Shown here in pieces: positions 22,625 to 35,500 of a DNA stretch of 64,000 nt (positions within the stretch are counted from its first letter, which is position 1; each line of letters begins with the position of its first letter). Location of the stretch: assembly GCF_026212465.1 (NCBI RefSeq), contig NC_080052.1, positions 10,539,224 through 10,603,223 on the forward strand. The letters are read 5' to 3'. Source of the DNA: Amaranthus tricolor. Lineage: Eukaryota; Streptophyta; Magnoliopsida; Caryophyllales; Amaranthaceae. The notes below the pieces were generated by a model, which did no database searches, was not told the DNA's origin, and worked only from the letters and a program-made list of their open reading frames with translations. The position numbers were made by a program, and so were the translations under genes.

Positions 22625-24282
22625 AATAGAACTAATAAGTTCCCTTAACTACTTTGTCATACTAACTAAATGCCCAAATAATCACTATCACCCATTCAAC
22701 ATGAGTTTTCGATTACTCTAGCACGCACATAACTCATTCAACATAAGTCAAAATCATTAACTCAACACAATCTAAGTCTTTTCACCAATTTAAAAGTAAA
22801 AGCATATGTGAATCGTTCCTTTCCATCAACTAAATTTTGAGTATGTCGGTTCGCATTACCCAAAAATAACTAATCACAACTAAGCTTTACAATTTTAATA
22901 TAACACTTATATAACGATAAGGCAAATCTTAGAGTTATCGACTCGCGATATCATTTGTTACATTCTCCAAAGCTAGAAAGAACTACAATCAAAGTAATAC
23001 GACAATTAATTTTAACAACCATCAACGATAAGTTGACATTATGCTCTAGGCTTTACTAAGATTATGCATTTATAACTTCAATAACGACCTACTAAGAGCA
23101 TTTGTAATTCACAGCAATCAAGTGACTACAATTAGTAACTATTATTCCCAATTAACAACCAAAACCATTTCTATAGTCAACTATATAAAAAATCATTACC
23201 ATCTAAATATATCATAATCACAAATAACACAACTAAACCTTAAAACAACTTATGAATTTATCAAATCAATCATCGCACCACCAATATAAAACATAAGGAG
23301 CACACACTAATAAAATTTCATGCCTAAATTAAACCCTAATCAATTCATTGTTCAAAGATAACATCTTTAATTACTACCCATGCTAAGATTCAGAGAAACT
23401 AATACACAATCATCACACAACCCATAATTTCTAAGCACACTTCAAACCCTAAATCATAAATATGCTCCATTCATCCATCAAACTCTTACCTACAAAAAGA
23501 TTCAACGAAATTAACACAAAACCAACATCACTCAATACACTTAATAAAACTCCAATTAAAAACTAGAAAATTGATTAAAGAAGAGGAGATGGCTCACAAT
23601 GGGGAAATAAGAAAAGAGGGGTGAGAAGAAAAGTGTTTAATGTAGTGGTGGTGGCATAGGAGAGACAAGGCGTTGCGGTAGGCCTTGTTGGCGGTGCAGG
23701 CAGCCGTAGCTGCTGGTAGGGGTGCACGAAAATGCAGCAGCAGCTGTTTGGGCGAGGGAGTTGCAGGACTGCTGCCGGCTGCTGCTTTGTGCGTGGGTGG
23801 AGCGGTTGTCGGTGCTGGTGGAGCAAGGAGGAGCTGCGGCTGGGCTTGGGTGGAGGAGCAGGCAGTCGTGAGTGAGAGGAAGAGTAAGGGACTGCTTGCT
23901 TTTGCTTGCAAAATGAGGGAGTATTGGGTGTTTACAACTTAAAACCCTAACACCACTTTTTATTTTATTTTATTTATTAATTAATTAATTAATTAATTAA
24001 TTTATATTTATTTATTTATTTCTAGATTATCTTCTTGGAGTGCCCAACTAAGAAAGCTCACTTATGTGTGCTCACAAGTTCTAATAAATAAAATGATTTC
24101 GATTCGAACCTCTTTATTTTTAGTAATCGCAATTCATTTTTAATATAAATATGTTAATGTTTAAATTCGTATATGAAAGAAATTTATTAAACTACTTCAA
24201 AAATAATTAAATATAATTGTAAAATCTTTAAAAACTATTAAAATATTAAATAATTACGTCTTTAAAATCTCGGGGTGTTACA
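22625..24282 (-). repeat. Chromovirus-type LTR, upstream piece
   Basis: No gene. On the minus strand it begins TGTAACACCCCGAG at 24282, the terminus typical of Tekay-like LTRs and shared with the chromovirus at 46896. An AT-rich part with a TTAA microsatellite (about 23955-24020) is followed by a GC-rich block at about 23600-23910 whose alanine/proline-rich frames look fortuitous, then a TTGTAGGTAAGAG donor-like sequence near 23485. It is interrupted at TTAAG by SIRE copy 1 and continues at 11269-12118. The five bases after 24282 are AATAA; the partner duplication is not in the window. Confidence 0.6.
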
Positions 24283-24890
24283 ATAATGTAGGAATGCTTC
24301 AGATTGTTGATTCAAAATAAAAAATGTAACAACCATATTCGCAAGTATAAGGTCAAGGCTTTGGAATTTCGAATGCTTTGAATGTTTTATGTTCTTTCAT
24401 AACATTAGCTTATAGCAAACGAACTTATTATGAACAATGAAACAATATATATTTCAAATTTTCTACGTTGCACAAAATAGGCATGCAGCTTGTAGGATTG
24501 ACTGATTCAAAATCCTGAACCAAATTAGTCCAGCGTACCAGCTTTTTCCTATGTTTGTGAGTTTAAGGTCAATATTAAGATTAAACAATATTTTAGCGTA
24601 TAAAAACATATTTTTCCAATTTCTTTTCAATCAATAGATGATATTTATTTTCATTTTGTGACAAAAGTTTGTATCTACAAAGAAAATAATACATATCTAA
24701 AGTATCCAGTAGGCAACAGCTAACAATAGCAAACATTGCATACTACCATATTGTGTGCATACATATTTGGCATACACCATTTTATAGAAAATAATGTAAC
24801 ATATATCAGGGTGGCATAACAATATTAAAGACGATTAATGCATCGCAAATTTCTTCCCCTTTTTGTCTTTTCTCAAAAAAGGTGGGATAC
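24283..24890. other. Unassigned AT-rich sequence
   Basis: No reading frame, repeat or RNA gene could be supported here. Confidence 0.4.
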
Positions 24891-24939
24891 TTAAAAAAAT
24901 TATCGAATGCAGTTTAGTTACAAACCAAAAAAATATTGT

Positions 24940-25280
24940 TCAACCAACTATGGTTAATAAAATGTTCAAAGAGAGGTAATGATTTCTTTGCTTTATTATT
25001 CGGAGGAGAGGATGTGGTAACTTCTTCTTGTTTAATTTCTTCTATGCTATTCCATTCATGTCTTGCATAAAAGAATTTAGCGTATCACGCACAGTATCAA
25101 CCTTGTCCTGGAGACAGACCATGATTGATTTTTTTTTTCTCATCCAATTCGGACTCAATAATATCAAGACGTCCAAATAGAGATAGTTCTTTAGGCTGAC
25201 CAAACAATTTTGCTATTAAAGAGCCATGAATGTGTTGTAATGCTTCTTTCTCATGTGAAGAAAGATTCACTAGTGTAAAA
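24940..25280 (-). pseudogene. Coding-like remnant of unknown origin
   Basis: Two short minus-strand stretches read like protein: one with SSHEKEALQHIHGSLIAKLF and LDIIESELDE (25130-25275), another with HEWNSIEEIKQEEVTTSS (24940-25075). They are in different frames and interrupted, and I do not recognise a family. The heptad-like acidic character recalls the C-terminal part of retrotransposon extra ORFs, but that is only a guess. Confidence 0.3.
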
Positions 25281-25412
25281 ATACATCAAATGCTCCTTTT
25301 TTAAATTTGTTTTTTCGATCAATTTTATTGCGTCTTTAATTGAACCGTACCATATGTTACGCAGCAGATAAAGTATTTTCCACTAGTGATTGGCCAAATG
25401 TTCCCATTTGTT

Positions 25413-26039
25413 TTTATTTGGAAGTTTAGACTGTATAGATCAAGGAAGAAACAAAACACTTATATAGAAGAGACCAAGACTGCCAGCATAAAAAACCCTA
25501 GAGAGGGGAAAAAGCCATAGGAACAATATACCAGGTCACTTAAACAACATAGGAGTGGACTATGTTCATAGGTTCGGAAAAACACCAAAAAATCAAACAA
25601 CACCAAAACTTCCCAACACCTAACTAGTTACAAAACCAACAAAATCTACAAAACCTAAAATAAGCAGCAAAACACACGCCCCACCAACAATAATGTTTCA
25701 CTAAACACAAAAACACCAGTCTGCACTACCCTTGCAGCCACAAACCTCCACAGAATATCTCCTAAAATACATACCCGAACCAGCAAACCCCGGAAGCAAC
25801 CAACCAGATAAGCAACGCTGAAGTAAATTAATAGCAGCATGGGCAGATTATACAGATTATGACCAAAACAGCATCATAGCCTGAAACAACAAGCCACAAA
25901 AAATAGAACTCCATAACAAAACAAAACAATCCCAGCATACCACAAAACATAAAACCCAAGAACCCAGGAACAAAAATAACCCACAATCAAGAAGAAAAAA
26001 TCAAAGCATGCATATTATACAAAACATCATGACTAGAAA
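25413..26039 (-). other. LINE 3' untranslated region
   Basis: Non-coding and T-rich on the minus strand, lying after the last protein motifs and ending in an A-rich tail-like AAATAAAAAC. A short frame at 25655-25840 is unlikely to be a gene. Confidence 0.45.
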
Positions 26040-28640
26040 AGATAGATCCACCTTACAATTCCCCCGCCCAAACATTAACCCGTATCTTCGACATCATAAT
26101 CATATGGTTTTAAGATGAAACCAACTGCTCAAATTTCACCTTATTACGCTCATACCAAAGACCTCAGACAACATAAAACATAATAGTTTTTCATAACCCG
26201 ACAAAAGATATCGTATGCATGAAACCCTACCACCCGCAAGTCACACTCTGTAAATCTTCTGGTAAAATCCCTTAGATGCCCAATCACTCGAAAACGCTCA
26301 TCCGAACCGACCACAAAACCAAACAAGTTAGCAATATATGGTCCGTGGTTTCAAAATCCACACAACAAAAGGGCAAAGGGCATGGAATTGGTCAATAACC
26401 TCAATCGCTAACAGAATAGAACTCGTCTTAAACCTACCCAAACACCTGAGTCAAACAGATAACTGAGCTCTTAGGGGGACTTATTACCTATACGAACTTG
26501 GTAATAAAAGTAGGTAAGATCAGATTACACCCTTTCCGAAGCTTAGCTAATAGGCTATGTGAAGAATGCCTCCAATCATTAGACCACTTCCAAGACATCG
26601 AATCCCTACCAGACAAACAAGGAACAAATGTTACAGTTCAAGCAAGAAAATTCTGAACGCCCCTTTCTTCCCCTACTGAAAGATCTCGACACCAAACAAG
26701 ACTATAAACCCATCACTCATTCAACCAGTGACCCATTTTCAAAATAGAAGAATTCTTTTGAAGAGAAAGCCCATAAAGACCCCAAAAAAGAGACATTGCG
26801 CTGCAAGGAGATAATCTTCTTAACAATCTCCTTAGGCATCTTAAACATACCCATATAATAAATTGGAAGGTTGTTTAATACATTCTTCATAAGGGTTAGT
26901 TTACCCACCTTGGATAAAAACTTCGACTTTCACCCTTGAAGTTTATTCTGAAGCTTAGCTAGAATCAGCTTCCAAGCTCTTAGTATACTCATACAATTCC
27001 CGATTGGGATACCAAGGTATATAAAAGGGCATGTTTGATGTTTACAGCCAACCTCACGTGCTCTCTCTACCACCAATTGACTATCCTTATATAGCCAAGA
27101 TGTAGTATTTATGATAATTCAGTCTCAAACCCGACATCACACTAAACACATCCAAAATACGAAAATAGTTCCTAACAAAACCCTCGTACCTAGGTACAAA
27201 AATTGAAGTATCATCTGCAAATTGAAGGTGCTTAATCTTAACTTAGAGTCTGCATTTTGAAGCATGCTAACCAAAGTTTTACTATCTCATTTGAATGGAT
27301 ACAATGATAAGGGATCACCATGTCTAAAACTCTTCTCCATGTTAAAAGGATGTAACGGAGACCCTAACAACATAATTGACATTGAGGCGGTACTAACACA
27401 TGCCATGATCCAACTAATCCATTTCCAGCCAAAGCTCATTTTACCCATCATCTGTCTAAGAAAAGTCCATTTCACCAAGCCATAGGCCTTTTGAAAATCC
27501 AACTTAAGAGGAATACCAGACTTTCTCCTCAACTTTAGCCATTGGATAGTCTCACTAGCTACCAACATACCATCAAGATTCTGTCTCTCCATAACAAAAG
27601 CAGACTAGTATTCGTCAATCGAAGGAGCTAAAACAACCTTCAATCTCGTGGAGAACAACTTAGAGACAATCTTATATAACGCACTATCTACTAAAGAAGG
27701 CTGTTAGAGTTTCGAAATTAAAACAACACAGGTTAATAGCCCTTGGAAATCTCCCAGACCTCATAAACTCACAAACAAAACCAAAAACATCGAGCTTGAT
27801 GTCCTCCCACATTTCCCAAAAAAATCTAAAATTATATCTATCAAAACCTAGGGCTTAATCGACACCCCAAGCCCATACAGTCGCCCTAGCTTCCTCCAAA
27901 CTAGGTTGAACTTCCAACCCCATAGCTTGCATAAGAGTAATCTTCGAGAGATCATCCATCGTCAAATCTATCTCCGAAGAACGCTTTTGGGAAAATCTCT
28001 CAGCAAAATGCTCTCTAGCCTTCCTCTTCAGATTTGCCACCCCATAGGTCAAAACCTCATTAATCCTCAAGGAAATAATTTTTACGCTTGCGCTTCCACA
28101 AAGTAAGAGCATTAAAATACTTCGTATTAGGATCCTTTTGCAGGAAGCTTATCATTCGAGCCTTTTATCTCTAGACCCATTTTTTCTCATCCATGTATGC
28201 AAAAACGCTTGTAAGGCCTTAAGAAAAGCTTGTTCGATATTGGTAAGGTCCCTTGTTTCCCCAATCTGTTACAAGTCATGAATAGCCAGCTCCACCTCAG
28301 AGATTTTTTCCCATCTATATCATTAAAATGAGTTCTACTTCATTGGATAATTGGCTTTTCGAGAGCCTTTAACTTGTCATTCAAAAGAACCTCTGGTAAA
28401 TTCCTCCGCTCCTCACCAAGTAGTCTCAAAAACCTTGAATGCGAGAATCGTGCATCGTAGCACCTAAATGGTTTAGGACCATAATATATTGCTTGCACTA
28501 GCTTCAATAAAATAGGGTTATGATCTAAAAAGCTTCGCTTCAAACTCAACAACGCCATAACAAGAAGTTGTCGCATCTAAATCCCATCCCAAAACCCTCT
28601 ATCAATTCTAATTTTCAAGTTACTTCGCCTTCACTTAAAT
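26040..28640 (-). pseudogene. LINE ORF2: endonuclease end, reverse transcriptase, zinc region
   Basis: The enzyme that nicks the target and copies the LINE RNA. The endonuclease end shows FLDHNPILL (usually SDHCPI) and GPKPFR (28340-28576). RT shows LDFQKAYGLVKWTFL, SIMLLGSPLHPF and FRHGDPLS (27287-27592), matching L1-type RT blocks. The FADD-like block is not recognisable between 27280 and 27000. Further on, LTLMKNVLNNLPIYYMGMFK (26717-26908) is the usual post-RT motif, and DFETTDHILLTC with WGLWYERNKVKF (26100-26390) marks the C-terminal RVT zinc region. Multiple stops and frameshifts leave no long frame. Confidence 0.85.
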
Positions 28641-28649
28641 TTACTCCCC

Positions 28650-30378
28650 TTTAGAGGTAATAGGGTGTTTGATTAAATTTACTCCATCATGCTAGGTGAG
28701 ATCCTCCATTGACTGTGCGTTCATTAATGTTCTCGTTTTCGAGCACGTTTACGATCCCTTTTTATTGTCGAGATTCGCTTTTTTCAATTGATAATATGCT
28801 CATTACGCATGATTTTACCTTGTTCCCGTCTTTGGAATGTTTTGTAGTTATTTCAGGTGTTTTCAAAGAAATTGAGGTTAAATCCCATGTGTTTGAGACT
28901 CCGACAAGCATTCCAAGACTTTTGCGTAGGCCTCGCTAATTTCCAAAGCTTAAATATATATTTGGGAAATATAAATCCAAAGGAAGTTAGGCGAGATGGG
29001 AAATAATCCAAAAGTTAGGCAGCAATAATTAATTTAGCAGCTTGTCACAACAGCCCAACTCGGTCGAGCCAACCCTCAAGCGGTCGAGCCTACAGATGAC
29101 TCAGTCGAGTCAGCTCCCACTTGGTCGAGCCCTGCTTCTTGCTGCTTCTGTATTTGGGGAATGAACAAGTAGTCGAGCGTAGGGAACACCATTCGACCAT
29201 ATGGGCCACTTTATTTGACCGAATGAGCTTCAAAGCACAACTTAGCATTTTTCTCCTGTTTTTAGCAAATGATGTTTCCATTCGACCGAATGGTCATTCA
29301 TTCGATCGAATGAATTTTCCATTCGGACGAGTGACCAGTCTGCAGCGCAAAATTGATTTTTTTCATAAGCTTTTCCTCGAGGGTTCTTTTAGGGCTTTAC
29401 CCCTCTTATTTTTAGGCAATAAATACCCCTATTTTCTGTATAAACCCTCATGCCTACATTGAGAGATTCCCTCTCAACTTAGAACATTAATCTTTATGCT
29501 TTCCGTTTCATTTATACCCTAGAATAGAGTTTAAGCTTTCATTTATTGCTTTCATTTACATTGAAGCTTTGTATCTTTGGATTTCTCTTGTTCTTTCCTT
29601 CAAGCTTTTGGTTTATGTAAGTTTATTTCATCTTTATTGCTTTAATGTGTTTCAATACTTTCATTTAATGCTTTTAATGCTTTCTTTACATTTGCTTGAG
29701 TACTTGCTTTATTTATTGCTTACTTGTTCTTCATTAGTGCTTGTCATCATTTATTGCTTTCTTCTTTGTTTCTTGTTGGTTTATTTATTTGTTCTTTATG
29801 CTTTCAATCATGCTCCCATTTACTTGCTTTGTCATAGTTATCTCTTGCATGTGTGAGTAGGTTCTTTAGGGGTTGTGGTTTGGTGAAACCCTAGGTTTAG
29901 TGCTTGTTCTTCATGTGTTAGGTTAGGATTGAGATTGTTGTTGATTGATTAATTGATATTCGATTCAAGTCTTTTCCTGCCACTCTTTAGGAGACATAGG
30001 GCGATTATAGGTTGTTTGTGTGGCTTATATGGTCACAAACTTTCTTTCGTTATCTAGAGTGTCTCAATTGATTTCCATTCAATCTCCCTTGACCTAGCTT
30101 TCCATGAGTCCATAAAAATTGACCTAGGATGGATCCCTATCATCCCCGTTAGTCTGTTATAGTTGTTCGTCACTTTTATATTTGCTTTGTTATTGCTTAT
30201 AGTAGTCTAGTTCATACACCCTTTCACCCTTTAACCTCCTTACATAAAGTACTTTGTCTTGCCTGTGTTATCCTCGTGGTTCGATCCCCGACTTACCCCT
30301 ACACTATCCGCAGTTGTATTTGGGTGTTATAAAAATTGTTTGATGCGCGTCTAGTATTAACGACGTGCGAAAACCAGG
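28650..30378 (+). repeat. Solo-LTR-like block of a Tat/Athila-type Ty3 element
   Basis: It interrupts the LINE endonuclease between GEFNENLDIH (30386-30430) and KIRIDRGFW (about 28580-28625). Its end has CCTCGTGGTTCGATCCCCGA (about 30271-30290), a sequence typical of the U5 part of Tat/Athila LTRs, and a TATA-like AATAAATACCCC is near 29418. The middle (29050-29340) is rich in GGTCGAGCC and TTCGACCGAATG repeats, as in some Ty3 LTRs. No internal genes follow, hence solo LTR. I could not find matching 5-bp duplications, so the ends are uncertain by tens of bases. Short frames inside (29121-29462, 29569-29856) look fortuitous. Confidence 0.5.
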
Positions 30379-30385
30379 TCATCAT

Positions 30386-30850
30386 TCATGAATATCTAAA
30401 TTTTCATTAAATTCCCCCAAAAATAACATTGGTTTTTTAGTAGAGCCAAGTTAAGAGTTCAATTACTAATACCATACCCCTTTCCCTACTATCATTTAAG
30501 TTATATATAAACACAATATAACATCAAAGATAGTCTCTATGAATTAATGTCCCCTTTATCATCAACACCCATCTATTGTAAATCACTTTATGTTTTTATC
30601 ATTTAAGTTTTTATCCCACATAACAAATGATACCCGTTCCATACCCCATTTCCGCAAGGCAGTCACACCAATCAAGATCATCATTATCCCATGTACCACG
30701 TAATGTACTACCAAAGGAGACTTTATGTTTAGTTTCAACCAACCCCAAAAAATGAATATCATGTTTTTAACAACACGTTTAACAAGTAGATTCATAAAAT
30801 AAATAAAAAAAACCACATACCTTCCAAGAGCGCTATGGGTCAAGCCCATC
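30386..30850 (-). pseudogene. LINE ORF2 endonuclease, N-terminal part
   Basis: Minus-strand pieces read FLGLVETK (usual FLQETK, with the catalytic Glu) and FLGEFNENLD (usual LLGDFN; Asp replaced by Glu). The two lie in order and at the usual spacing for an L1-type apurinic endonuclease. The frame is broken and the protein is interrupted at 30386 by the LTR-like block. Confidence 0.7.
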
Positions 30851-30949
30851 CATTAGCTAAATACGTTTAGAACACTGCTATTCCAAAAACACTCCACACA
30901 CATCGTTGGTTGAGGCACTAATTTGTTGTGCAAGGCGCCATGTTTGCTC

Positions 30950-32314
30950 AATCTCTTTTTAGCTATCTCCCTTTTAAACCTCGAGCCTTTCTTCAAATAT
31001 CTGTACCTTCTTTTTTCTCTTGTCATTTTCGTGTTTACTCTTTGAATTAATGTTCCTTAGATGATTTATAGCTCCTGCTCGTTCCATATATCCATCACAA
31101 TTATCCCCTAACACCACACCTTCTTTCCTGATCTCAAAATTGCTGCTTAAGTCAGTAGCAGCAGGTTCTCCATGTTCCTGCTGTGTTCCCACATTGAACC
31201 CGACCTCCATCATTTGCACCTCATCCTGCACCCCACCAGCAGCCCCTGATGCTTTTCTGAAGGCCCTGTTGCCTCCAACACAACAACCTTCCCAACCTTT
31301 ACCAAAACCACCAAACTCTCCTCTACCCCAGCTGCATAATCATCATATGGCACAATCTGTATCTCCATAGAACCACCTCCCCTTGCTTCCTCAAAGTCCT
31401 CACATCTTGTTCCGGTTCAGATCTAAAAGTATTCCCGTCGCAACCCTCAACAACCTCTGCCACTGCTCCACATAAACCATACTCGATCACCACATCTTTT
31501 TTTGTGTTCCCCCCTTCACCCCTTCCTCAGTACCACTACCCTAGAATTAGCCACATCCATACTTAGTGTATTCCCCACAGCCATCACCGCCTCAATATCA
31601 GCCTGACTCTCTCCACATACCCCTTCAATTCCACAATCTCTCCCATAGTACGTGTATTGCTCCCTTCGATTTTCTCCACTTCAGCTTGTGGTGTCCCTAT
31701 GCCTCTGTATCAACCTTGTCCACCCCATTTTATCTCAACAGGTGTTCCACCACGGCACCACCATTACCATCTCCTCTTCAATCCCTCCATTATAGTGTCT
31801 TTTCACAAGAGTGGCATCAGCTGCTACCTGCTGTTGTGTATCAACCTCTCTATCTCCAAGTTTAGAAACCTCGATACCCCTTAGTTCTTCACAGCTCATG
31901 TCCTCTTTAGTCCTCACCTGATGAGCTCCCTCCTTTTCTAAGGCAGCCTCCCTCAAACCATCAAGATCCACCTCCTTTCACACTAAGTACCTCATAGGAT
32001 GTACTCCATTCCCTTACCACAACTACCTTTATCTCTTCATTCCATGTCTGACTGAACTCCCACATTTCCCCTCCTAAACGAGATTCCTTAACCAATACAT
32101 CATGGCCACAATGGTCCGATTATAGCAAAATCCTACTATTAGGTGCGCTTTTGTTTTGATAAGTTTTCATGCATAAGTCATACTTGTCATTTGTGCCGTA
32201 TAAAAATCCACACCCACAATCGACCCCCATAACTCACAATTGTTCTTAATAGTCTCCCGACACCAAAGATTAAGTGGAATGACAATAATCTCTATCCAAA
32301 CCTACCGTTGCTCA
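30950..32314 (-). pseudogene. LINE ORF1, C-terminal part
   Basis: The start of this piece (32200-32310) reads VWIEIIVIPLNLWC and NNCELWGSIVGVD, the DUF4283-type RNA-binding region of plant L1 ORF1. It continues the frame broken at 37255 once the small Copia element is removed. The rest (30974-31971) is acidic, low-complexity and full of stops; plus-strand frames here are proline/serine-rich shadows. Confidence 0.65.
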
Positions 32315-32491
32315 TGATAAAAGGCGGAATTAAGATAAAAATATTAGGGTTAGGGTTTAGAATGATTTGTTTGTATTTATTTTCATAAATGACAAACTTC
32401 CACATATATACAGGATTTGAGTATCTAAACTAGGAAACAAATAAAATCATAATAATTACAATGATACGATATCCTAAAAGTATTACCGACA
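32315..32491 (-). repeat. 3' LTR of the small Copia element (177 bp)
   Basis: Aligns with 37073-37254; both begin TGATAAAAGGCGGAATTAAG on the plus strand. They differ by a number of substitutions and small indels, more at the far end, so the insertion is not recent. Confidence 0.9.
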
Positions 32492-32505
32492 CTCCCCCTC
32501 AAGTT
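32492..32505 (-). other. Polypurine tract of the small Copia element
   Basis: Minus strand AACTTGAGGGGGAG, directly against the LTR start TGTCGG. Confidence 0.8.
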
Positions 32506-32560
32506 AGGTCTTCGGGTCACCGATACCTAACTTGCACAAAGTTTGCTCGAATGCTTCTGA

Positions 32561-35500
32561 TTAAACTGCTTTCGTCAGAATATTCGCTAGCTTATCTTTT
32601 GACCTAACAAAAGCTAGACTTATAATCTTCTTTTCAAGCTTCTCCTTTATGAAGTGTGTCAATTTCAACATATTTTTTATGCGATCATGTTGCACCAGAT
32701 TTCCTGACATACTGATGGCTGCTTTATAATCACAAAACAATCTACATGCTTTCCTTTGTGGGAAGTTAAGTTCATCCAGAAGTTTCTTCAACCACATGAT
32801 TTTGGTTATTCCTTTAGCAATACCTCAAAATTCTGCTTCAGCACTACATAAAGCCATAACTTTCTGTTTTTTTTCTTTTCCATGTTATAAGATTCCCTCC
32901 AACCAGTGTGAAATACCTAGAGGTAGATCTCCTATCATCTCGATCACCTGCCCAATCTGCATCTGTATATGCTAGAAGATCCAAATGACCATGTTTCTGA
33001 AACAAAATTCCTCTATCACTAGTTCCTTTGAGATACCTCAATATTCTCATAACTTTTGTCATATATTGTATTTGTGGTCGTTGTATAAATCTACTCACAA
33101 TTCCTACTGCATATGCAACATCTGGTCTTGTATGGGATAGATATATGAGTTTTCCCACCATTCTCTGATACTGATCTCTATCTGCTAACTTTTCTCCTTC
33201 AATCATCTGAAGACCATGATGAGTGATGATCGGTGTGTCAGCAGGTTTACATTCCAACATGCTTGTTTCTTCTAAAAGGTCAAGGATGTATTTCCTTTGA
33301 CTAATGAAGATTCCCTTCTTAGATCTCAATACTTCGATGCCGAGAAAGTACTTCAATCGCCCTAAGTCTTTCATCTCAAATTCAAGGGAAAACTGTTTTT
33401 TGAGCATATGTATTTCTTCTTTATCATTCCCTGTGATGATCATGTCGTCTACATAAATAATCAGACATGTAATAAGCTCATTCTTCCTTTTTAGGAACAG
33501 TGTGTGATCTGAGTTACTCTGCTTATACCCAAACTTTATCATTCTTCTAGTAAACCTTCTAAACCACGCTCATGGAGATTGTTTTAGCCTGTACAAAGCT
33601 TTGTTTAACCTACATCCTTCACCTGCAGAAAAACCACTTGAGAAACCCCGGGGAGCTTTCATGTACACCTCTTCTTCTATTTTCCCATGTAGAAAGGTAT
33701 TCTTCACATCCAACTGGTGTAGAGGCCAATCCTTGTTTGCTGCCATTGAGAACAAGACTCTAATAGTATCAATCTTGGCGACTGGTGAGAAGGTTTCAGA
33801 ATAATCTACTTCATAGGTCTGAGTATATCCTTACGCTACAAGACGAGCTTTGTATCGCTCAATGGTTCCATCTGCCGGGTATTTGATAGTGTATACCCAT
33901 CTACATCCCACTATTTTCTTTACTTTAGGCAATTTGCATTTTTCCCAAGTTTTATTTTTGTCAAGAGCTAAGATTTCTTCTTCCATTACCTTCTTCCAAT
34001 TCGGGTCCCGAAGAGCCTCCTCAACATTTCTTGTTACAATATTGGAGTAAAGAGACATATTTTATGCCACTACTGCTTGTGAAAGATTTTTATCACTATC
34101 TCTAAAATCGGGTATACCTTTGAGCCTCATATTCTGGATCATACCATTTCGGTGGAACTCCCCTTATACTTTTGGGAGGCAATTCATATCTGTCTGGTGT
34201 ATCATTACTAACAAAATGATCAGAAATATCAACAACTTCAAGATTATAAAAAATTTCCTCATTCTCAAGAATCACCTCTTCAGAGTTCATTTCAGGATGC
34301 TCAGTAGACAAGACTGGAGAGGAATCGAAGGGAGGAGATACTATGTTTTTAGTGACAACATCTACAGTTTTACCTACTTACAACTTTTGGGTCAGGATCA
34401 ATAATTATAGGATGCGTTAACCAGCTTAAGTCCTCACTACTAACATTCTCCCCCTGAGGACGAGGCTGGGAGTAGTAATAGGACTTTTCAAAGAAATCAC
34501 AATCCATAGAAGTGTAAAGCCGATTATGAATAGGATCAAAGCATCGATAGCCCTTTTGGTCAATCCCATAACCAAGAAAAACACATTTAACAGCCCTGGA
34601 TTCAAATTTGGTGCGAGCCTTTTGTGGAAGATGAACGTACAGTACACACCCAAAAACATGAGGGGGAAGGGAATGATATGAGGGAATGGAGACAAAGGAA
34701 CTCAGGATATCAAGGGGTGTCTTGTAATGAAGAGGTTTAGAGTGGAGATGATTGGTGAGATACGTAGTAGTGGCTATAGCTTCAGGCCAAAAAGAGATCA
34801 GAACCCGAGACTCGATGATGATAGCTCGAGTAATAGCAAGGAGGGTGCGATTTTTTCTTTCAACAAACCCATTTTTTTGTGGTGTGTCAGGACAAGATGT
34901 TTAGTGTAGCATGCCATGATCAAAAAGAAATTGTCTCATATCATTATTGATGTATTCCCCCCATTATCAAATCGTAAGATTTGTGGTTGAGCATGAAATT
35001 GTGTTTGACGCATTTTATAGAAAGTAACCAAATCTGAAAACACTTCAGATTTATGTTTCAAGAAAAAGACCCAACACATACGAGTACAATCATTCACAAA
35101 TAAAACATAATTAGAGAATATACGATTAGCAAATCCAGGAGCAGGCCCCCACACATTAGAATGTATAAGTTACAAAGGACGAGTAAAATGATTAATACTA
35201 GGAAAATACAATGTTTGTGACTTTTAGCTAGGACACAAGTTTCACAATCAAGTGATAAAACAACGTTTTTTAGGGAAGGGAACAAATGCTTTAAATAAGC
35301 TAAAGAGGGATGACCCAAATGACGTGCCACATCCATAGTTGATGATCAGGAGACCCGCAAGTAAGCATAGCTTGACCATTTTGAGTCGTCTCGTCAACAT
35401 AGTATAAGCCTCCTCTCTCAATACCACGCCCAATGATCGTCCCAGCTAGAGCATCCTGCACAACGCAACCATCAGATTGTATAAGAACAGTACAATCAAG

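Noticed and set aside
23575..23942. Alanine- and proline-rich frames on both strands in the chromovirus-type LTR
   Set aside because: They overlap on opposite strands, are of skewed composition, and lie in what looks like an LTR leader; no family is recognisable.
29569..29856. Leucine-rich, membrane-like 95-aa frame
   Set aside because: The sequence is a run of imperfect TTTATTGCTTT-type repeats, which translate to Leu, Phe and Tyr by composition alone.
31566..31884. Proline/serine-rich plus-strand frames
   Set aside because: Shadows of the acidic part of LINE ORF1 on the other strand.
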